From Dendrolimus kikuchii (Eukaryota; Arthropoda; Insecta; Lepidoptera; Lasiocampidae), in NCBI GenBank assembly GCA_019925095.2, contig CM034408.1, positions 4,899,001 to 4,963,000 on the forward strand: a DNA stretch of 64,000 nucleotides, written 5' to 3'. Each line of letters starts with the position of its first letter. Positions within the stretch are counted from its first letter, which is position 1. The position numbers and the translations under genes were made by a program. The notes beneath the pieces are model-generated. The model saw only the letters and a list, made by a program, of their open reading frames with translations, had not been told where the DNA came from and ran no database searches. This document shows positions 44,505 to 55,286 of this stretch, one piece after another.

Positions 44505-44736
44505 GCCAGGTGGTAGGGCATTGGCCCGACTGGATGGCGACCACCCCTGGTCTAAAGTATGTTGTCATAACAATCTTGAGTTGTGTTCCGGCATTAGTGA
44601 CCAGGTTCCAGTCTCCCTTAAGGGAGCAGCAACGCATTTGTAGCAACTTTGGTGTTGCAAATGTCCATAGGCGATGTTAACCGCTTTCCATCAAGTGAGC
44701 CATCTGCCTGTCTGCTGATCTCCTGCAATAAAAAAA
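44505..44736 (+). mobile_element. SINE-A, short form
   Basis: Starts exactly at GCCAGGTGGTAGGG like 24926-25168 and ends CTCCTGCAATAAAAAAAAA. Immediately follows the RTE-like fragment. Its AATAAA could serve as a polyadenylation signal for Fbxl7, but this is untested. Confidence 0.75.
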
Positions 44737-45518
44737 AATGGATTAAGATAATGGAATGAATAGGCGGCAGCGTACTATAAGAATGATTATATCTCGATGC
44801 GTAGGTCCATTTTATTCTCTAGATGTCACTAGTATCCTTTCATTGTAATCTTACTTACATAATATTTGTAGTCAATGCAGATGAGGACTTTTGGGCCAAA
44901 TATATATATTGAGTTGATATATATAATGCTTAAAAAATCGTTATATTTTTCTATTACAAAATGGAAAACATCAGCCCTAAATTCTATCCCGAAGACGGGA
45001 AATTTTAAAAATAAGGTCCCAAAAGAATACGTTGTCGATTACCATAATCAATTATGTGAATGAATTTCAACAATTAATAATATGAAAACACTTACACTAC
45101 ACGATCAATTCGTTCAAAAAGAAATGCAAAATACAATACAATTATAAAAAATATCAACATAAGAAAAATAAATCTCTCTCATCTTTTTACAATCTGAGCC
45201 CAAGAATCAAGAAGAAGAAAGCGGGGTTTTTCTATGTCAAAAAGAATAGTAAAAAGTGTGGTGCCTTTTGTCAATAGAAATGTAGGAATAGGAAAGTTTT
45301 TCAGTAGGTTTTATACTGAACCATTGTTATTTCTGGTGTTACTCCTTCATGGTGCACAAATTCCTTTTTTACCATCAGTTGCTAGAGTTGCCTGAAATTG
45401 TGAAAAGTAGATTACATGGTATTTAATAAAATACTTTTCTATTACATCCTTTTAAAAATAACCTTATTGATTGTAAAAACGACTATTAGATTTTTTAAAT
45501 AAAAATTGTTTTATATGA
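44737..45518. other. Downstream flank of Fbxl7, no gene seen
   Basis: AT-rich. Possible AATAAA at about 45167. The end of the Fbxl7 transcript cannot be placed from sequence alone. Confidence 0.4.
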
Positions 45519-45712
45519 CTAGCTTCTGTCCGCAACTTTGTCCGCGTAGAATAGTTAAAAAAAAAGTTTGCTCTTAGCGTGATGATATATAGCCTATAGC
45601 CTTCCTCGATAAATTGGCTATGTAACACTGAAATAATTTTTCAAATCAGACCAGTAGTTCCTGAGATAAGCACGTTCAAACAAACAAACTCTTCAGCTTT
45701 ATATATTCGTAT
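45519..45712 (-). mobile_element. Helitron-like element
   Basis: CTAGCTTCTGTCCGCAACTT at the left (inverse 3' end), CTCTTCAGCTTTATATATTC at the right. ~195 bp, non-autonomous. Confidence 0.45.
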
Positions 45713-46213
45713 AACATGTGTGCTACAATATAATTTCTTTTTTGTAAAATATAATGTATAAAGCCTTGTAATTAATAAATTAATTTTAGAAAGATTTATA
45801 AATAAGTAATTTACTGTATTATTTTGATTAAATAAAACAATGTTTGATTATAAGTGTATGTACAGTGCACTGTACAGGGTATGTTTGTTATTAGGAATAA
45901 TAATAATAATATTGCAATCGTTTGTGCATTATAAAATATTTATTGAAATATATATATAACCAAATTCATAAAGTTATGGAATATTTATGCTTTAAACCGC
46001 ATCAAGTGTGTTGCGAAATTATGTTTTAAGTTAATAGTTAGTGATCGATCCGAGTAACTTGCTTAACACTTCACACCTTTAAAGATAAACCGCTACTATT
46101 ATATTGTTGTAAACTAAACTTAAAAAAAAAATACTTTTTGAGATAATTAAGAAAAAAGGCAAGGAAGATCTTTGCCTGAAATAGAAAAAATGAAGACAAA
46201 AATTTATATTCTA
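45713..46213. other. AT-rich, no gene seen
   Basis: A/T homopolymers and (AAT)n-like runs. Nothing recognised. Confidence 0.45.
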
Positions 46214-46416
46214 CTAGCTGTCCCGGCAGACGTTGTTCTCCCCTGAAGAAATAAAATTTAGCACCCGATTTCAGCACCACCTACCGGGTCCTATTGTGAA
46301 TCTAAACCATCCTCGAATCCACTTGAACACACACAAAAAAATTCATTCAAATCGGTCCAGCCGTTTAGGAGGAGTTCGCTGTCAACACACGTACAGAAGA
46401 ATTATATATATAAAGA
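46214..46416 (-). mobile_element. Helitron-like element, family D, 203 bp
   Basis: Minus strand: A|TCTTTATATATATAATTC to GTCTGCCGGGACAGCTAG|T. Contains CGGTCCAGCCGTTTAGGAGG in inverse. Related to 24171-24498. Confidence 0.55.
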
Positions 46417-46889
46417 TTATCACTGCCATCTATGTTAAAATTAATGGTAAAAATGATTTTCAAGATCTTAAATCACTTTTTGAAATTCATGAGTTTCATT
46501 CAATAAGTCAAGTCATGAGATCAACCAAATTAAATCAATTTGGTTGATTGGTGGCACAGAAATGTAACGTCACGATGGTGTTCAATGACATTGAATTATT
46601 CAAGTTTATGTTTACATGGATTACTTTGCTTGATTCAGCCAAATTGAAATGCCGAAATTAACTATCTAATATCGGCTTACGATTCTATTTTGAATCAATA
46701 CATTTATTTTCATTAGGCACGTTAGCTGCAATATTGGTTTTAAATTTGAAATTCCGTATAAATCTATGGGAGCTGCATACATCCTGCCAACGCAGCGGAC
46801 AACGGAGAACTGACTACTTGACTAGTGCCACTGTACTTTTAATTTATTCATACGACTTTATGCTGTTGGTCCGAAGATCTTACAGCTTT
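46417..46889. other. No gene seen
   Basis: An A+T-rich stretch with the short palindrome AACCAAATTAAATCAATTTGGTT at about 46523-46545. Nothing else. Confidence 0.4.
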
Positions 46890-47411
46890 ACCAGGATTTT
46901 TGGGGCGAAGGCGCTCGTTCCTCGGGACATCCTGGTCGCGGGAGCTCCCTAGGAGCTTTATTTCTTCTGGACTGTTCTCATCAGAGGGGATGAACCCAAT
47001 GCAGATGCCAGAGGCCGACAACAATGGACTAACTGAAAACGGGCGATGGGTGAAGCCCGACGGGAAGCATCCTGGCAGACCGGGATCGTACATCCGAGGC
47101 GACCTACACTATCTTACTGCCGTATCGCAACGTATTATGGCTGTGAGAGAAGAAACGGCGAAAGAAGCTCCCCATCATCACGCCTAGTTTGTATCTTGGC
47201 GTCTCTCGCAAGGACGTGGAGAGAATGTGTTTGGCGGTGTCTCAGACGCGGCCGTCTGTGTTTATCTGTCGGTATGTGCAACACGGGAGCATCCATATTG
47301 ATAGTTGTCTCGCTCGCACACCATCTATCTTGCTCACACGTTTAGATGTGTCACATTCGCTAATCCACATGTAATATTTGTATATACCTGTTACCGCTGC
47401 AAATAAAAAAA
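46890..47411 (+). mobile_element. Probable non-LTR retrotransposon 3' end
   Basis: A GC-rich block with an open 95-codon frame (46900-47187) and no motif I recognise. A ~200-bp UTR-like part follows, ending TGTTACCGCTGCAAATAAAAAAAG. The A-tail and composition jump suggest a 5'-truncated LINE. Family unknown. Confidence 0.4.
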
Positions 47412-47735
47412 GTTAACTCAGTTCACATCAGCACTCGACAGTGAATACTACTTACTCTCTTCCATATGAAGCATTATTTAACCACTACCACGCGCTGCTA
47501 CAAATCGTGTCAAAAAAATGATGAAAATTTAAAGCAATAGTGTGATATTTGGATAACCACACGGCATGACAAGAAAATTATTAAAATAATAACAATATTT
47601 TTGCTTGACTGTAAAATTTAATAGTTTTTGAAAATAATATTTGAAAAATAAAACTAGTTGTTTCATTGGAATCTTGGATGGGAGTGACAATATATTTCTA
47701 TAATATTTAAAATTGACACAATATACTTTTTATAT
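47412..47735. other. No gene seen
   Basis: AT-rich. Nothing recognised. Confidence 0.4.
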
Positions 47736-47785
47736 ATATTTATAGATATACATATACATACATATATATATATACATATATACAT

Positions 47786-47832
<47 letters not shown>

Positions 47833-47862
47833 CACACATATATATACATATATATACATAGT
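47736..47862. repeat. (TA)/(TACATA) microsatellite
   Basis: Mixed TATA and ACATATA runs. The minus frame 47663-47965 (Tyr/Ile-rich) is an artefact of it. Confidence 0.85.
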
Positions 47863-48250
47863 TAGTATTTACTATTTTGACACCAAACAATAGTTTTGTT
47901 AGTAAAGGTTTGTCTTTAAAGGTGAAATCATCTCTAGACATTAGAAAATAGTACCTCTCATTCATAAATGATTTCTGTTTATAATGTAATATGTGCCATA
48001 GCGTGATAGCTCGGAAATCGACGTAATTCTGAACTGAAAAATCAATATAAAATTAAACAATAAAAGTAAGATTTAAAATTATAAATATTGTACATAAATA
48101 ATATCTTCAAAAGATATTGTTCATTAGTTTATTACATAACTTAGTTTTATTAACTCAATCGCCATTGTTGATTTAGTTTTAATTATAAAATTATATTTTA
48201 ACATGAAATGTGTTTTTGATTTATCCCATATTATTCGTTGTCCGCGACTG
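47863..48250. other. No gene seen
   Basis: AT-rich. Nothing recognised. Confidence 0.4.
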
Positions 48251-48505
48251 TTTTTATTTTTATTTTTTTATTGCTTAAGCACAGCAGATAGGTTGACGGC
48301 CCGACTGTGATGGAAAATGGTTACCGTCGCCTATGGACGTCAGCAATACCAGTGGTGTTGCCAATATGCTGCCGGCCTTGAAGGAATAACGGGAACCTGG
48401 CTACTGATGCCGGAACACAACTCAAAGTTGTTATGGCTGGCTGTGGCTTGTTTTGTCGCCTCTTACGACAGGCAATTCGTATTCTTTTTCCGTTCCTGCA
48501 CGGAG
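48251..48505 (-). mobile_element. SINE-A copy with internal deletion
   Basis: Both ends are recognised (TTATTGCTTAAGCACAGC; CCTGCACGGA). About 60 bp of the middle are missing. Confidence 0.68.
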
Positions 48506-48603
48506 ATGTTTACAACCAATGAATACAGACTCAATCGTCAACGATATATGTCGACGACGATGTCGCGTATTGTCCTCGCTTTGCATCCCGCCCTCACTGC
48601 ACT

Positions 48604-48877
48604 TTTTTTTTAAGGCGGGGGAAATGCATTTCGCACAGTACCGGGTCCTTTGCTAGGGATTAGACCATAGTCGATTATGGAGGCATTCCCAAGGGGGCAA
48701 TTCAAACACTAATCGACCGGCTTGTGTGGAGACTCGAATGCTCAATACTCCACTAAAACCACCCTCGTCCCATCGGCCCCGCGCTTATGGCAGGAAGAGC
48801 GTGAGACTTAGAACATAGTTACGCCCACGCTGATCTTAGCGCATCAGTGCTTGAGAATGCCCCGGGAGAGGAAAACT
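48604..48877 (-). mobile_element. R1-clade LINE 3' UTR insertion with TSD
   Basis: T-run (poly-A on minus) then AAGGCGGGGGAAATGCATTT, to ACATAGTTACGCCCACG. TSD CGCCCTCACTGCACT at 48589-48603 and 48878-48892. A related but distinct subfamily from 35071. Confidence 0.82.
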
Positions 48878-48949
48878 CGCCCTCACTGCACTGCGCCAAA
48901 CATCATACCATGTCTCATAGAGGCGGCGTTGTTATTTGACCAATTTAAA

Positions 48950-49100
48950 GACAATTTTGATAAATTATAAGCTCTGTCATTCTGATGGGTAAGCTATATT
49001 ACGGTAAAGTATCTTCAAAATCTAATAAGTAGTTTTTGCGTGAAAGAGAATACAAACATCCATTCATCTTCACAAACTTTTTAAATGACTTTATTGTATG
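48950..49100. repeat. Degraded Helitron-like fragment
   Basis: TAAGTAGTTTTTGCGTGAAA and TCACAAACTTT, as in 32931-33148. Ends unclear. Confidence 0.35.
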
Positions 49101-49716
49101 GTATTGAAATTAGGTTTCATAACTTTACACTATCATCTTAGAGGTCAAGATTTTTTTTGAATTTTTGACACCATTTTTCTCATTATCATTGTTTTTCAGT
49201 TTGTCGTGTAGGTATTGTATAGCCCGCCCAACTTAGCTGTGAAATGGCAAGAATAGAACTACAGCCGCCTTGTTGAAATTTCATACGAATTAGGGTTGCC
49301 AGTTCGAAAAAAGTTGTATATTCGTTAATGGCGTTATTTTTAACGCTATAAATAAGACTCATTTGGCTACAGTCCAATAACTATAACATTATTCTAGATA
49401 GAGTTCAACCATTATATAATAATGATTAATGTGATAAATATTCTGTTGGGATTCTAATAATGTGTCAACAAGAACTATATGTAACTGCCTGTGGAGAACC
49501 GGTCTCAACATGTCTGTGCGTATTAAACAGAAGTTAGAACTAAAATCAATCATTTAATTTACTAATCGAACCCTCAAAAGGGGTCTGCTTAAAACCAATA
49601 TATTCAAATGTCTTTGATGATTATTCATAGATTGGCAATTTCGAAGCGAGTACAGCGACGCTCTTAATTTCACAAATAAATTGGGAGCACCATACTGATT
49701 ATTAGGCCAAATATAC
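49101..49716. other. No gene seen
   Basis: AT-rich. Nothing recognised. Confidence 0.4.
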
Positions 49717-50224
49717 TGTTACGAGTGCGGGACTCGAATTAAAATGCCGTTGGAATTCCTATAGAATTTATTAGAACTGTACAAACACGTATAACACAGG
49801 TACAAATATAACTGGACACAACCAGTACAAAATGCACGATTCAATAACACGCGCAAAGTCCGTCACTATACAGATTATCGAATGTACACACTTCTTGCTT
49901 GTATCGTAATCGTCGCTTGAATGCAGTTCTCCCTAGACTGCCTCTCTCTGCATTCAGCCATCGCTTTATAATGCACCGATGCCATATGTCTACCTGGCAA
50001 GCGTCGGCGCAATTCCCAGAAAACATAATCTGCACACCTGCGTAATTATGCATGCGAACGGCCATAAAGGAGTACAATACACAACACAATAGGCTATTGT
50101 CTAATTACAAATTTTAAACAAACAGAAAACAAAAGAAGATAGTCATAAAACAGTTTCAATGTTATTAGCACAAACGCCGCGGCAGGTAATAAATACAGGT
50201 ATGCAGGTAGCCCAACTTGTAACA
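49717..50224 (-). mobile_element. Solo LTR, 508 bp, 4-bp TSD
   Basis: TGTTACGAGTG...ACTTGTAACA flanked by ATAC at 49713-49716 and 50225-50228. Homologous to 40131-40626 inverted (shared CTCGAATTAAAATGCCGTT and ACAAACACGTATAACACAGG in + here). No internal region nearby. Confidence 0.8.
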
Positions 50225-50383
50225 ATACAATAATGGGAACAATTGAGGTTGTTGCAAAGTTTTTTGTAATACGAGGTATTAGAACTACTAATTTGAGCAA
50301 AAAAATATTGTTGAAATGATAAGATGTCGAATTGCAAGTTTCAGTGGAGAATTTCTTTGTAACTGAGCGATCGTTGCTAAGTC

Positions 50384-50440
50384 TGACTGACGTTTACAAT
50401 CTTCACACAATTTTGTTGTGAAATCTGTAAACGTCAGTCA
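50384..50440. repeat. Hairpin with 15-bp perfect arms
   Basis: TGACTGACGTTTACA (50384-50398) and its inverse (50426-50440). The inner TTCACACA/TGTTGTGAA pair partly, so the stem extends imperfectly. Possibly a MITE remnant. Confidence 0.7.
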
Positions 50441-50814
50441 ATCGAAGAATAAATATAGGTGCTATCAGAACTCGAATAGCCCAAGCCTTTTCTGAAATCT
50501 ATCCAAAGGACATAAGATATAACAATAGATGTGTATCCGTAAGAGGCAATTTGTGGTTCCCCCAAATTGCCGTACTACGATTCATAAAGTAGCCGTGTCG
50601 CCGATCGCCAACAATGAAAGATAATGAGGGGTTATAAAAGACCTAGTATGAGATAAAGCGATACTGGAACTTGGATGTGTAATTAAGGATGTACGAATAA
50701 CTAAACGAACGAGTCATGCAAGGAGTCGTGGATTAGAGACGAGTTTGAGAAAATAATCTAATTTTGTGAAAATAGAGTAGTGGACTGACAAATCATCTGA
50801 GATATATACCTATA
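50441..50814. other. No gene seen
   Basis: Nothing recognised. Confidence 0.4.
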
Positions 50815-51010
50815 CTTTTACCTAATATTATTATAAAGAGGTAAAGTTTGTGACGTTGTAGAAGGTATCTCCGAAACAACTGAATTGATAAAAAAAATTC
50901 TTTCACCGTTGGCAAGCTACACTATAAGCTATATTATATAAAAAAAAAATAGGGATCCTTACTAAAACTCCAATAGTGTAAAAAAGTTACCTAAAATCGC
51001 GTGAGCTGCG
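50815..51010 (+). mobile_element. Helitron-like element, family A, 3'-degraded
   Basis: TAATATTATTATAAAGAGGT, then AAAGTTTGTGACGTTGTAG. Interior GCTACACTATAAGCTATATT. The CTAG end is not clear. Confidence 0.42.
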
Positions 51011-51459
51011 AAAACTATTGACGATAGAATAAAATTATGTACTACGATTTTGCAGAACACATCATTATTTATAAAAAATGTGGCGACAGCATATGTCTAA
51101 CTGTTATAGTTATGCCACAATAAGTGTTCTTTTATTTTAAAATTTTAATTAAATCGCCGCCGCTAGAAAAGGCTCTTTATTTGTATCTTGGTATTCATCC
51201 TTATCAAAATAAATTACTTCTTATTCAAGACTGCTTCAATACCTTTATATAACTTTATGAATTATTCAATTCGGACATTCCATTCGAAAGATATCACGAG
51301 TTTAAAAATGTAAGTATTAGAAAAAAGTTGCGTGGTCGCCGCGCACCCTAATCGGCTAGATAGGCTTATGCGATGTAGGCGTCACTGGGGTACGGGCAGT
51401 ACGGGAGGGGAAAATTTTGAATTCGCTTAGTAGGAAATTAAACTCAACAAAAAAAAAGA

Positions 51460-51507
51460 GGTAAAGTTTGTGAGTTTGTGACGTTGTAGGGCACGGGTCA
51501 GCTAGTT
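51460..51507 (+). mobile_element. Helitron family A, end-to-end remnant (48 bp)
   Basis: GAGGTAAAGTTTGTGAGTTT (5' part) joined almost directly to GGCACGGGTCAGCTAG|T (3' part). It is either an extreme internal deletion or two abutting fragments. Confidence 0.45.
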
Positions 51508-52518
51508 AATAATATAATAACAATTCTTTACTGAAGTTTCTGCCTTAACTTTAAAATACATTGGTGGTGGGGAACCTTCTTGTAAGTATGAAATACCTTT
51601 GTTTAAAAGGCTCTACTCTTCAGGTTATGACAAACCACACGTACGATTAATTTGTGTGTGTGCTTGCGCGACTGTGTGTATGTTTCGTTGGAGGAGTTTG
51701 GAAATACTTTTTATTGTACCCTTTTTAAACATTTATTTTACTTTTGACAGCTCGTTGACGGATCATTTAGTAATGTTCTAATGCGTTACCGACTCGATTT
51801 GTTATAATGATCGACTTCATTTATAAATAAGTTTTAATCAATTTAACTTAACTGTATATTTTTTGCTTAAAATACTATATTGTGTAATAAATATACCCAC
51901 ATTTCAACTAACATATTTTAAATAAGCTATTTTTGTAATAAAGTAAAAAAATGTAGTAAGTAGATTTTTTTAAATTTTCAAATCGATTACTTTCGATTTA
52001 TTTACGCATAATGTCGATGGTTTAATACTCGGTGAATACTCACAGAACATATATATTCCGTCACCCACAACAATTATGTCATTTGTTTCATGTAAGCTTT
52101 ATTGTCAAGAAATCTGTAACTTGATAGACGTCAAAAGCAGGTATAACTTACAAAAAGCCAAAGCCACCTTTTTTAACGAGGTGTAATCCGTTATGGACCC
52201 CACCGGCCAGGGATAGCAGTAAGATAGTGTTGCACTCTTGATGGTATGCTCGGATTTACCAACTAAACCACTCTGGTGTCTCGGGAACCGAACATACTTC
52301 CGAAAAAGCCTGACGGATTCCGAAGCCGCCTAGATTTTGTACGAGCGTTTATGACGTCATTTCTATAACGAGTCAAATGGAGTATTATAGTTATATAGTT
52401 TGAACAGTAATTAAAATAATTTCTACCATAATATTTTATTATGATGACATGGCTCTTTTGTATGAACATTGTTTCAGCATTGTGATATGTGTTAACTATC
52501 CCATTGTTGAAGTTGTGG
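51508..52518. other. No gene seen
   Basis: AT-rich. The GC-richer 52180-52330 has no motif. Small frames are judged random. Confidence 0.4.
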
Positions 52519-52800
52519 CTGGCCATAAAGAAAGATTTAGTGTTCCACTAGTAGCTCACAATGCCCAAAATGCTCCGTTAGCCGTTCCACAAGGCGACCG
52601 CGGTCGTTGTGGTCGTGGCAAAAGCGTCACTAATGTCGTCATCATTTTCGATCACACAACGCTCACAACGACCCATGTCAAGAGGTGGGTCGAATAGCCG
52701 TTCCACTAGGGTTTACAATTATAATGCTAGCAAGCAAGTAGAACGGGATAAATTGCGGTCGTGAACGTGGTCGTTGTGGAACGTAGCCTTGGTCGCCTAG
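52519..52800 (-). mobile_element. GTTCCAC-repeat MITE-like element
   Basis: Repeated CGTTCCAC/GTGGAAC boxes in both directions and GGTCGTTGTGG blocks. The part 52660-52800 is the inverse of 55155-55286. No coding. Confidence 0.5.
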
Positions 52801-52829
52801 TTATATTGACTCTTCAGGTGATCAGGAGG

Positions 52830-52965
52830 CGATCCAATGAGGAAAACGTAGCCAGCCTTCTGGGCACTTTACCCATAGAAGACGGTGATTTAGACTCAGT
52901 ATTCTACTTATAGTCTTGAGGGAGTATGGGTAGAATACAATATAAATAAGTTCAGTTTTCTTTTA
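52830..52965 (+). pseudogene. LINE family D 3' end (ORF C-terminus)
   Basis: Frame NVASLLGTLPIEDGDLDSVFYL then TAG (52910-52912), followed by GTCTTGAGGGAGTATGGGTA. Relatives at 23830 and 61545. Confidence 0.55.
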
Positions 52966-53689
52966 TTGTCTTAGATTATTTTGTTGTAAATATATGTACA
53001 TACTATTAGATGTTGTAAAAAAATAACAGTTTTGTTTATTGCACAAAAAAGAAGGTAAAATGAACCCTCTTGAAGGCGACCATCTTAAATTTTATTACTT
53101 GGTAATATTTTAACTTGAACTTGAACTCTTAGTAGCAAACAACAACAAAAATAATATGCATTTCGCAATTACAAATATTTTTCTTTCCTGTGTTTGATAT
53201 TTCTGACCACTTATAGAATTACAGTCCGCTCAGCCGTTTTCAAGTCCCACGAACCCTAAAAAAAAGCACAAAGAAAGAAATAAATTTCCGACATAATTAT
53301 AGTCGGAGTGAATACATAAAAAAATAATTAAATTTGCCATGCATATAGATATGCGAAATTGACTAATATTCAAAAAAATAATATTCCTGCCATATCAGCC
53401 ACTTTGTTATCATGGTTTATATTAAACCGGCTTATCTGGTGGATATATTAATTTACTAAAATGAATTAATTGAGACTGAATATCTTATCTGTCGATATGT
53501 CTAAAGTAATTTTAGGCACTCAAAGCCCTTTTGGGGTTTAACAAAAATAGAATTTTATCATATGGCAACATTGACGGGGATTAAAATGTAGCACTTTGTA
53601 GAAAATTTATGGAAAATTCGGGAGTAGTACGAGCAGTGTGTTGGGTTTTATAAACTAGAATAGAACTGGACACTAACACACATATTAAT
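52966..53689. other. No gene seen
   Basis: AT-rich. Nothing recognised. Confidence 0.4.
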
Positions 53690-53812
53690 TTTGATTGAAA
53701 ATGGCTGAAACGTCGTAATAAAAATCAAATAAAATGACGCGTTTAAAACCTTTAAAACATCGTTTTAATTATATGTATTGTTCGCGAAAACTCAAGAAAA
53801 TATTATTATTTT
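53690..53812. mobile_element. MITE-D fragment
   Basis: GGCTGAAACGTCGTAATAAA and TTCGCGAAAACTCAAGAAAA match other MITE-D copies. Confidence 0.42.
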
Positions 53813-53867
53813 GGTTTATTAATTCACGTTATATACATAATTAGTTTATTAAGATTGTATTATTAGA

Positions 53868-54306
53868 AACAGAAACGCGGTCGAGATGCGAGCACTGCGC
53901 AAAATCTGCGGAGTGACGCTCGCGGACCGCGTTCGTAATACCGAAGTAAGAAAGAGAGTTGGTCTGAAAGAGAGTGTCGGGGTGAAGGTAAGGAAAGGAA
54001 TGCTCCGGTGGTTCGGGCATGTGGAAAGAATGCATGATGAAAGAATGACTAAACAGATATACAATGCAAAAGTGGATGGATGCAGAAGTCGTGGAAGGCC
54101 ACGACACACCTTCCATGATCAAATTGATCGTGTACTAGCAGAAGGTGATGTCAGGAGCCTTAAGAACAGACGAGTGTGCATGACAAGAGTTATGAATGTC
54201 AAAGAGGCAAGTGAGGTGTGTAAGAATAAGCCTAAATGGCACTCTGTTGTTCGTGCCTACCCCGCAAGGGAACTGGCGTGAAGTTATGTATGTATGTATG
54301 TATGTA
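53868..54306 (+). pseudogene. RTE-like LINE 3' end, 439 bp, intact C-terminal frame
   Basis: Open from the left junction to TGA at 54279-54281. Reads EMRALRKICGVTLADRV, then KGMLRWFGHVERMHDERMTK, RGRPRHTFHDQIDRVLAEGD and SEVCKNKPKWHSVVRAYPAR. This is the region after the reverse-transcriptase domain; the RT core and endonuclease are absent. (TGTA)n tail. TSD TGTATTATTAGA at 53856-53867 and 54307-54318. It is the longest and best-preserved copy here and the reference for the 3' fragments at 12744, 15660, 27945, 44345 and 60299. RTE assignment is from the short-repeat tail and general style. Confidence 0.8.
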
Positions 54307-54324
54307 TGTATTATTAGATGTGTA

Positions 54325-54609
54325 TCTATAATATTACAAAATTCTAAACATGCCGTGTCTGTAAATTAAAGTTGTTTAAAAAAAACAACTGGAGTAAACT
54401 ATATAAACAATGGAGAGCACGATGCATTGTTTTTTAGATTTCTTGTCTGCATGCATGCGGATAAAAATGCATAAAAATTGGCTTAATCCGAGACAGTTTT
54501 CACTAAAACGATAGCTTACATTCTTTTTTAAATGCTACGGTACTTTGTGTTCCGAGAATCCCGCGGGAATTTCAAGTCAAGCGTATGCGAAGTTGCGGGC
54601 ATATCCTAG
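54325..54609 (+). mobile_element. Helitron-like element, family B, deleted copy
   Basis: A|TCTATAATATTACAAAATTC to GGGCATATCCTAG|T. Lacks ~250 bp of the middle relative to 19055-19592. Confidence 0.55.
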
Positions 54610-55154
54610 TATTATAATATAATTTTAATAAATAAAAACTTGTAATCAAACAATAAAAATAAACTATAGTTTATACAAATCAAGATAAATATGTATATAT
54701 AGTATTGTATATGTAATGATGTGTGTGTAATTATGTTTTGGCGAGGCAAATATAGCCGACGTGCGCTCGGGAATTTTCGTTTGTTGTCGCAATATCGAAC
54801 TCCGACGCACCGCAATACCCCGCCCGTAGCCGAGTCCTGGAGCACCGTTACCAGATGGATAGATTCCCTGCAAATTCGGGGTTTTTTTCGACTTTGGGAG
54901 GGAGATTCGGGGGGAGAAATTAAGTTGAGAGAAATTTTGGAGATTTTTTAAGTACCATTAATTCATTCACAAACACAATTCTCATCACTACAATTATATG
55001 TAACATATAATATAATAATACTACTACTTTACCTTAGAATTATATTCTAGTGAATCATACTTCAATTGAATCGTTCATTTTAATAATTCAATTTATTAGT
55101 TCGTTCGTTATTAATGTTATTTATTCGTTATCTACTCGTATATGTCGTATTCTA
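54610..55154. other. No gene seen
   Basis: AT-rich, with a GC-richer piece near 54740-54850. Nothing recognised. Confidence 0.4.
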
Positions 55155-55286
55155 TAGGCTACGTTCCATTAGAGACTCACAACGACCAGGTTCACAACCG
55201 CGATTATTCCCGTTCCACTTGTTTGTCGGCGTCACAATCGTAAATTCAAGTGGAACGGTTATTCGATCCACCTATTGACACGGGTT
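55155..55286 (+). mobile_element. GTTCCAC-repeat MITE-like element, cut by R1 insertion
   Basis: Inverse of 52660-52800: CTACGTTCCATTAGAGACTC to CACCTATTGACACGGGTTGT. The homologous sequence stops at the left junction of the R1-type element. Confidence 0.5.

Noticed and set aside
47663..47965. Tyr/Ile-rich minus-strand frame
   Set aside because: A translation of a TA/TACATA microsatellite.
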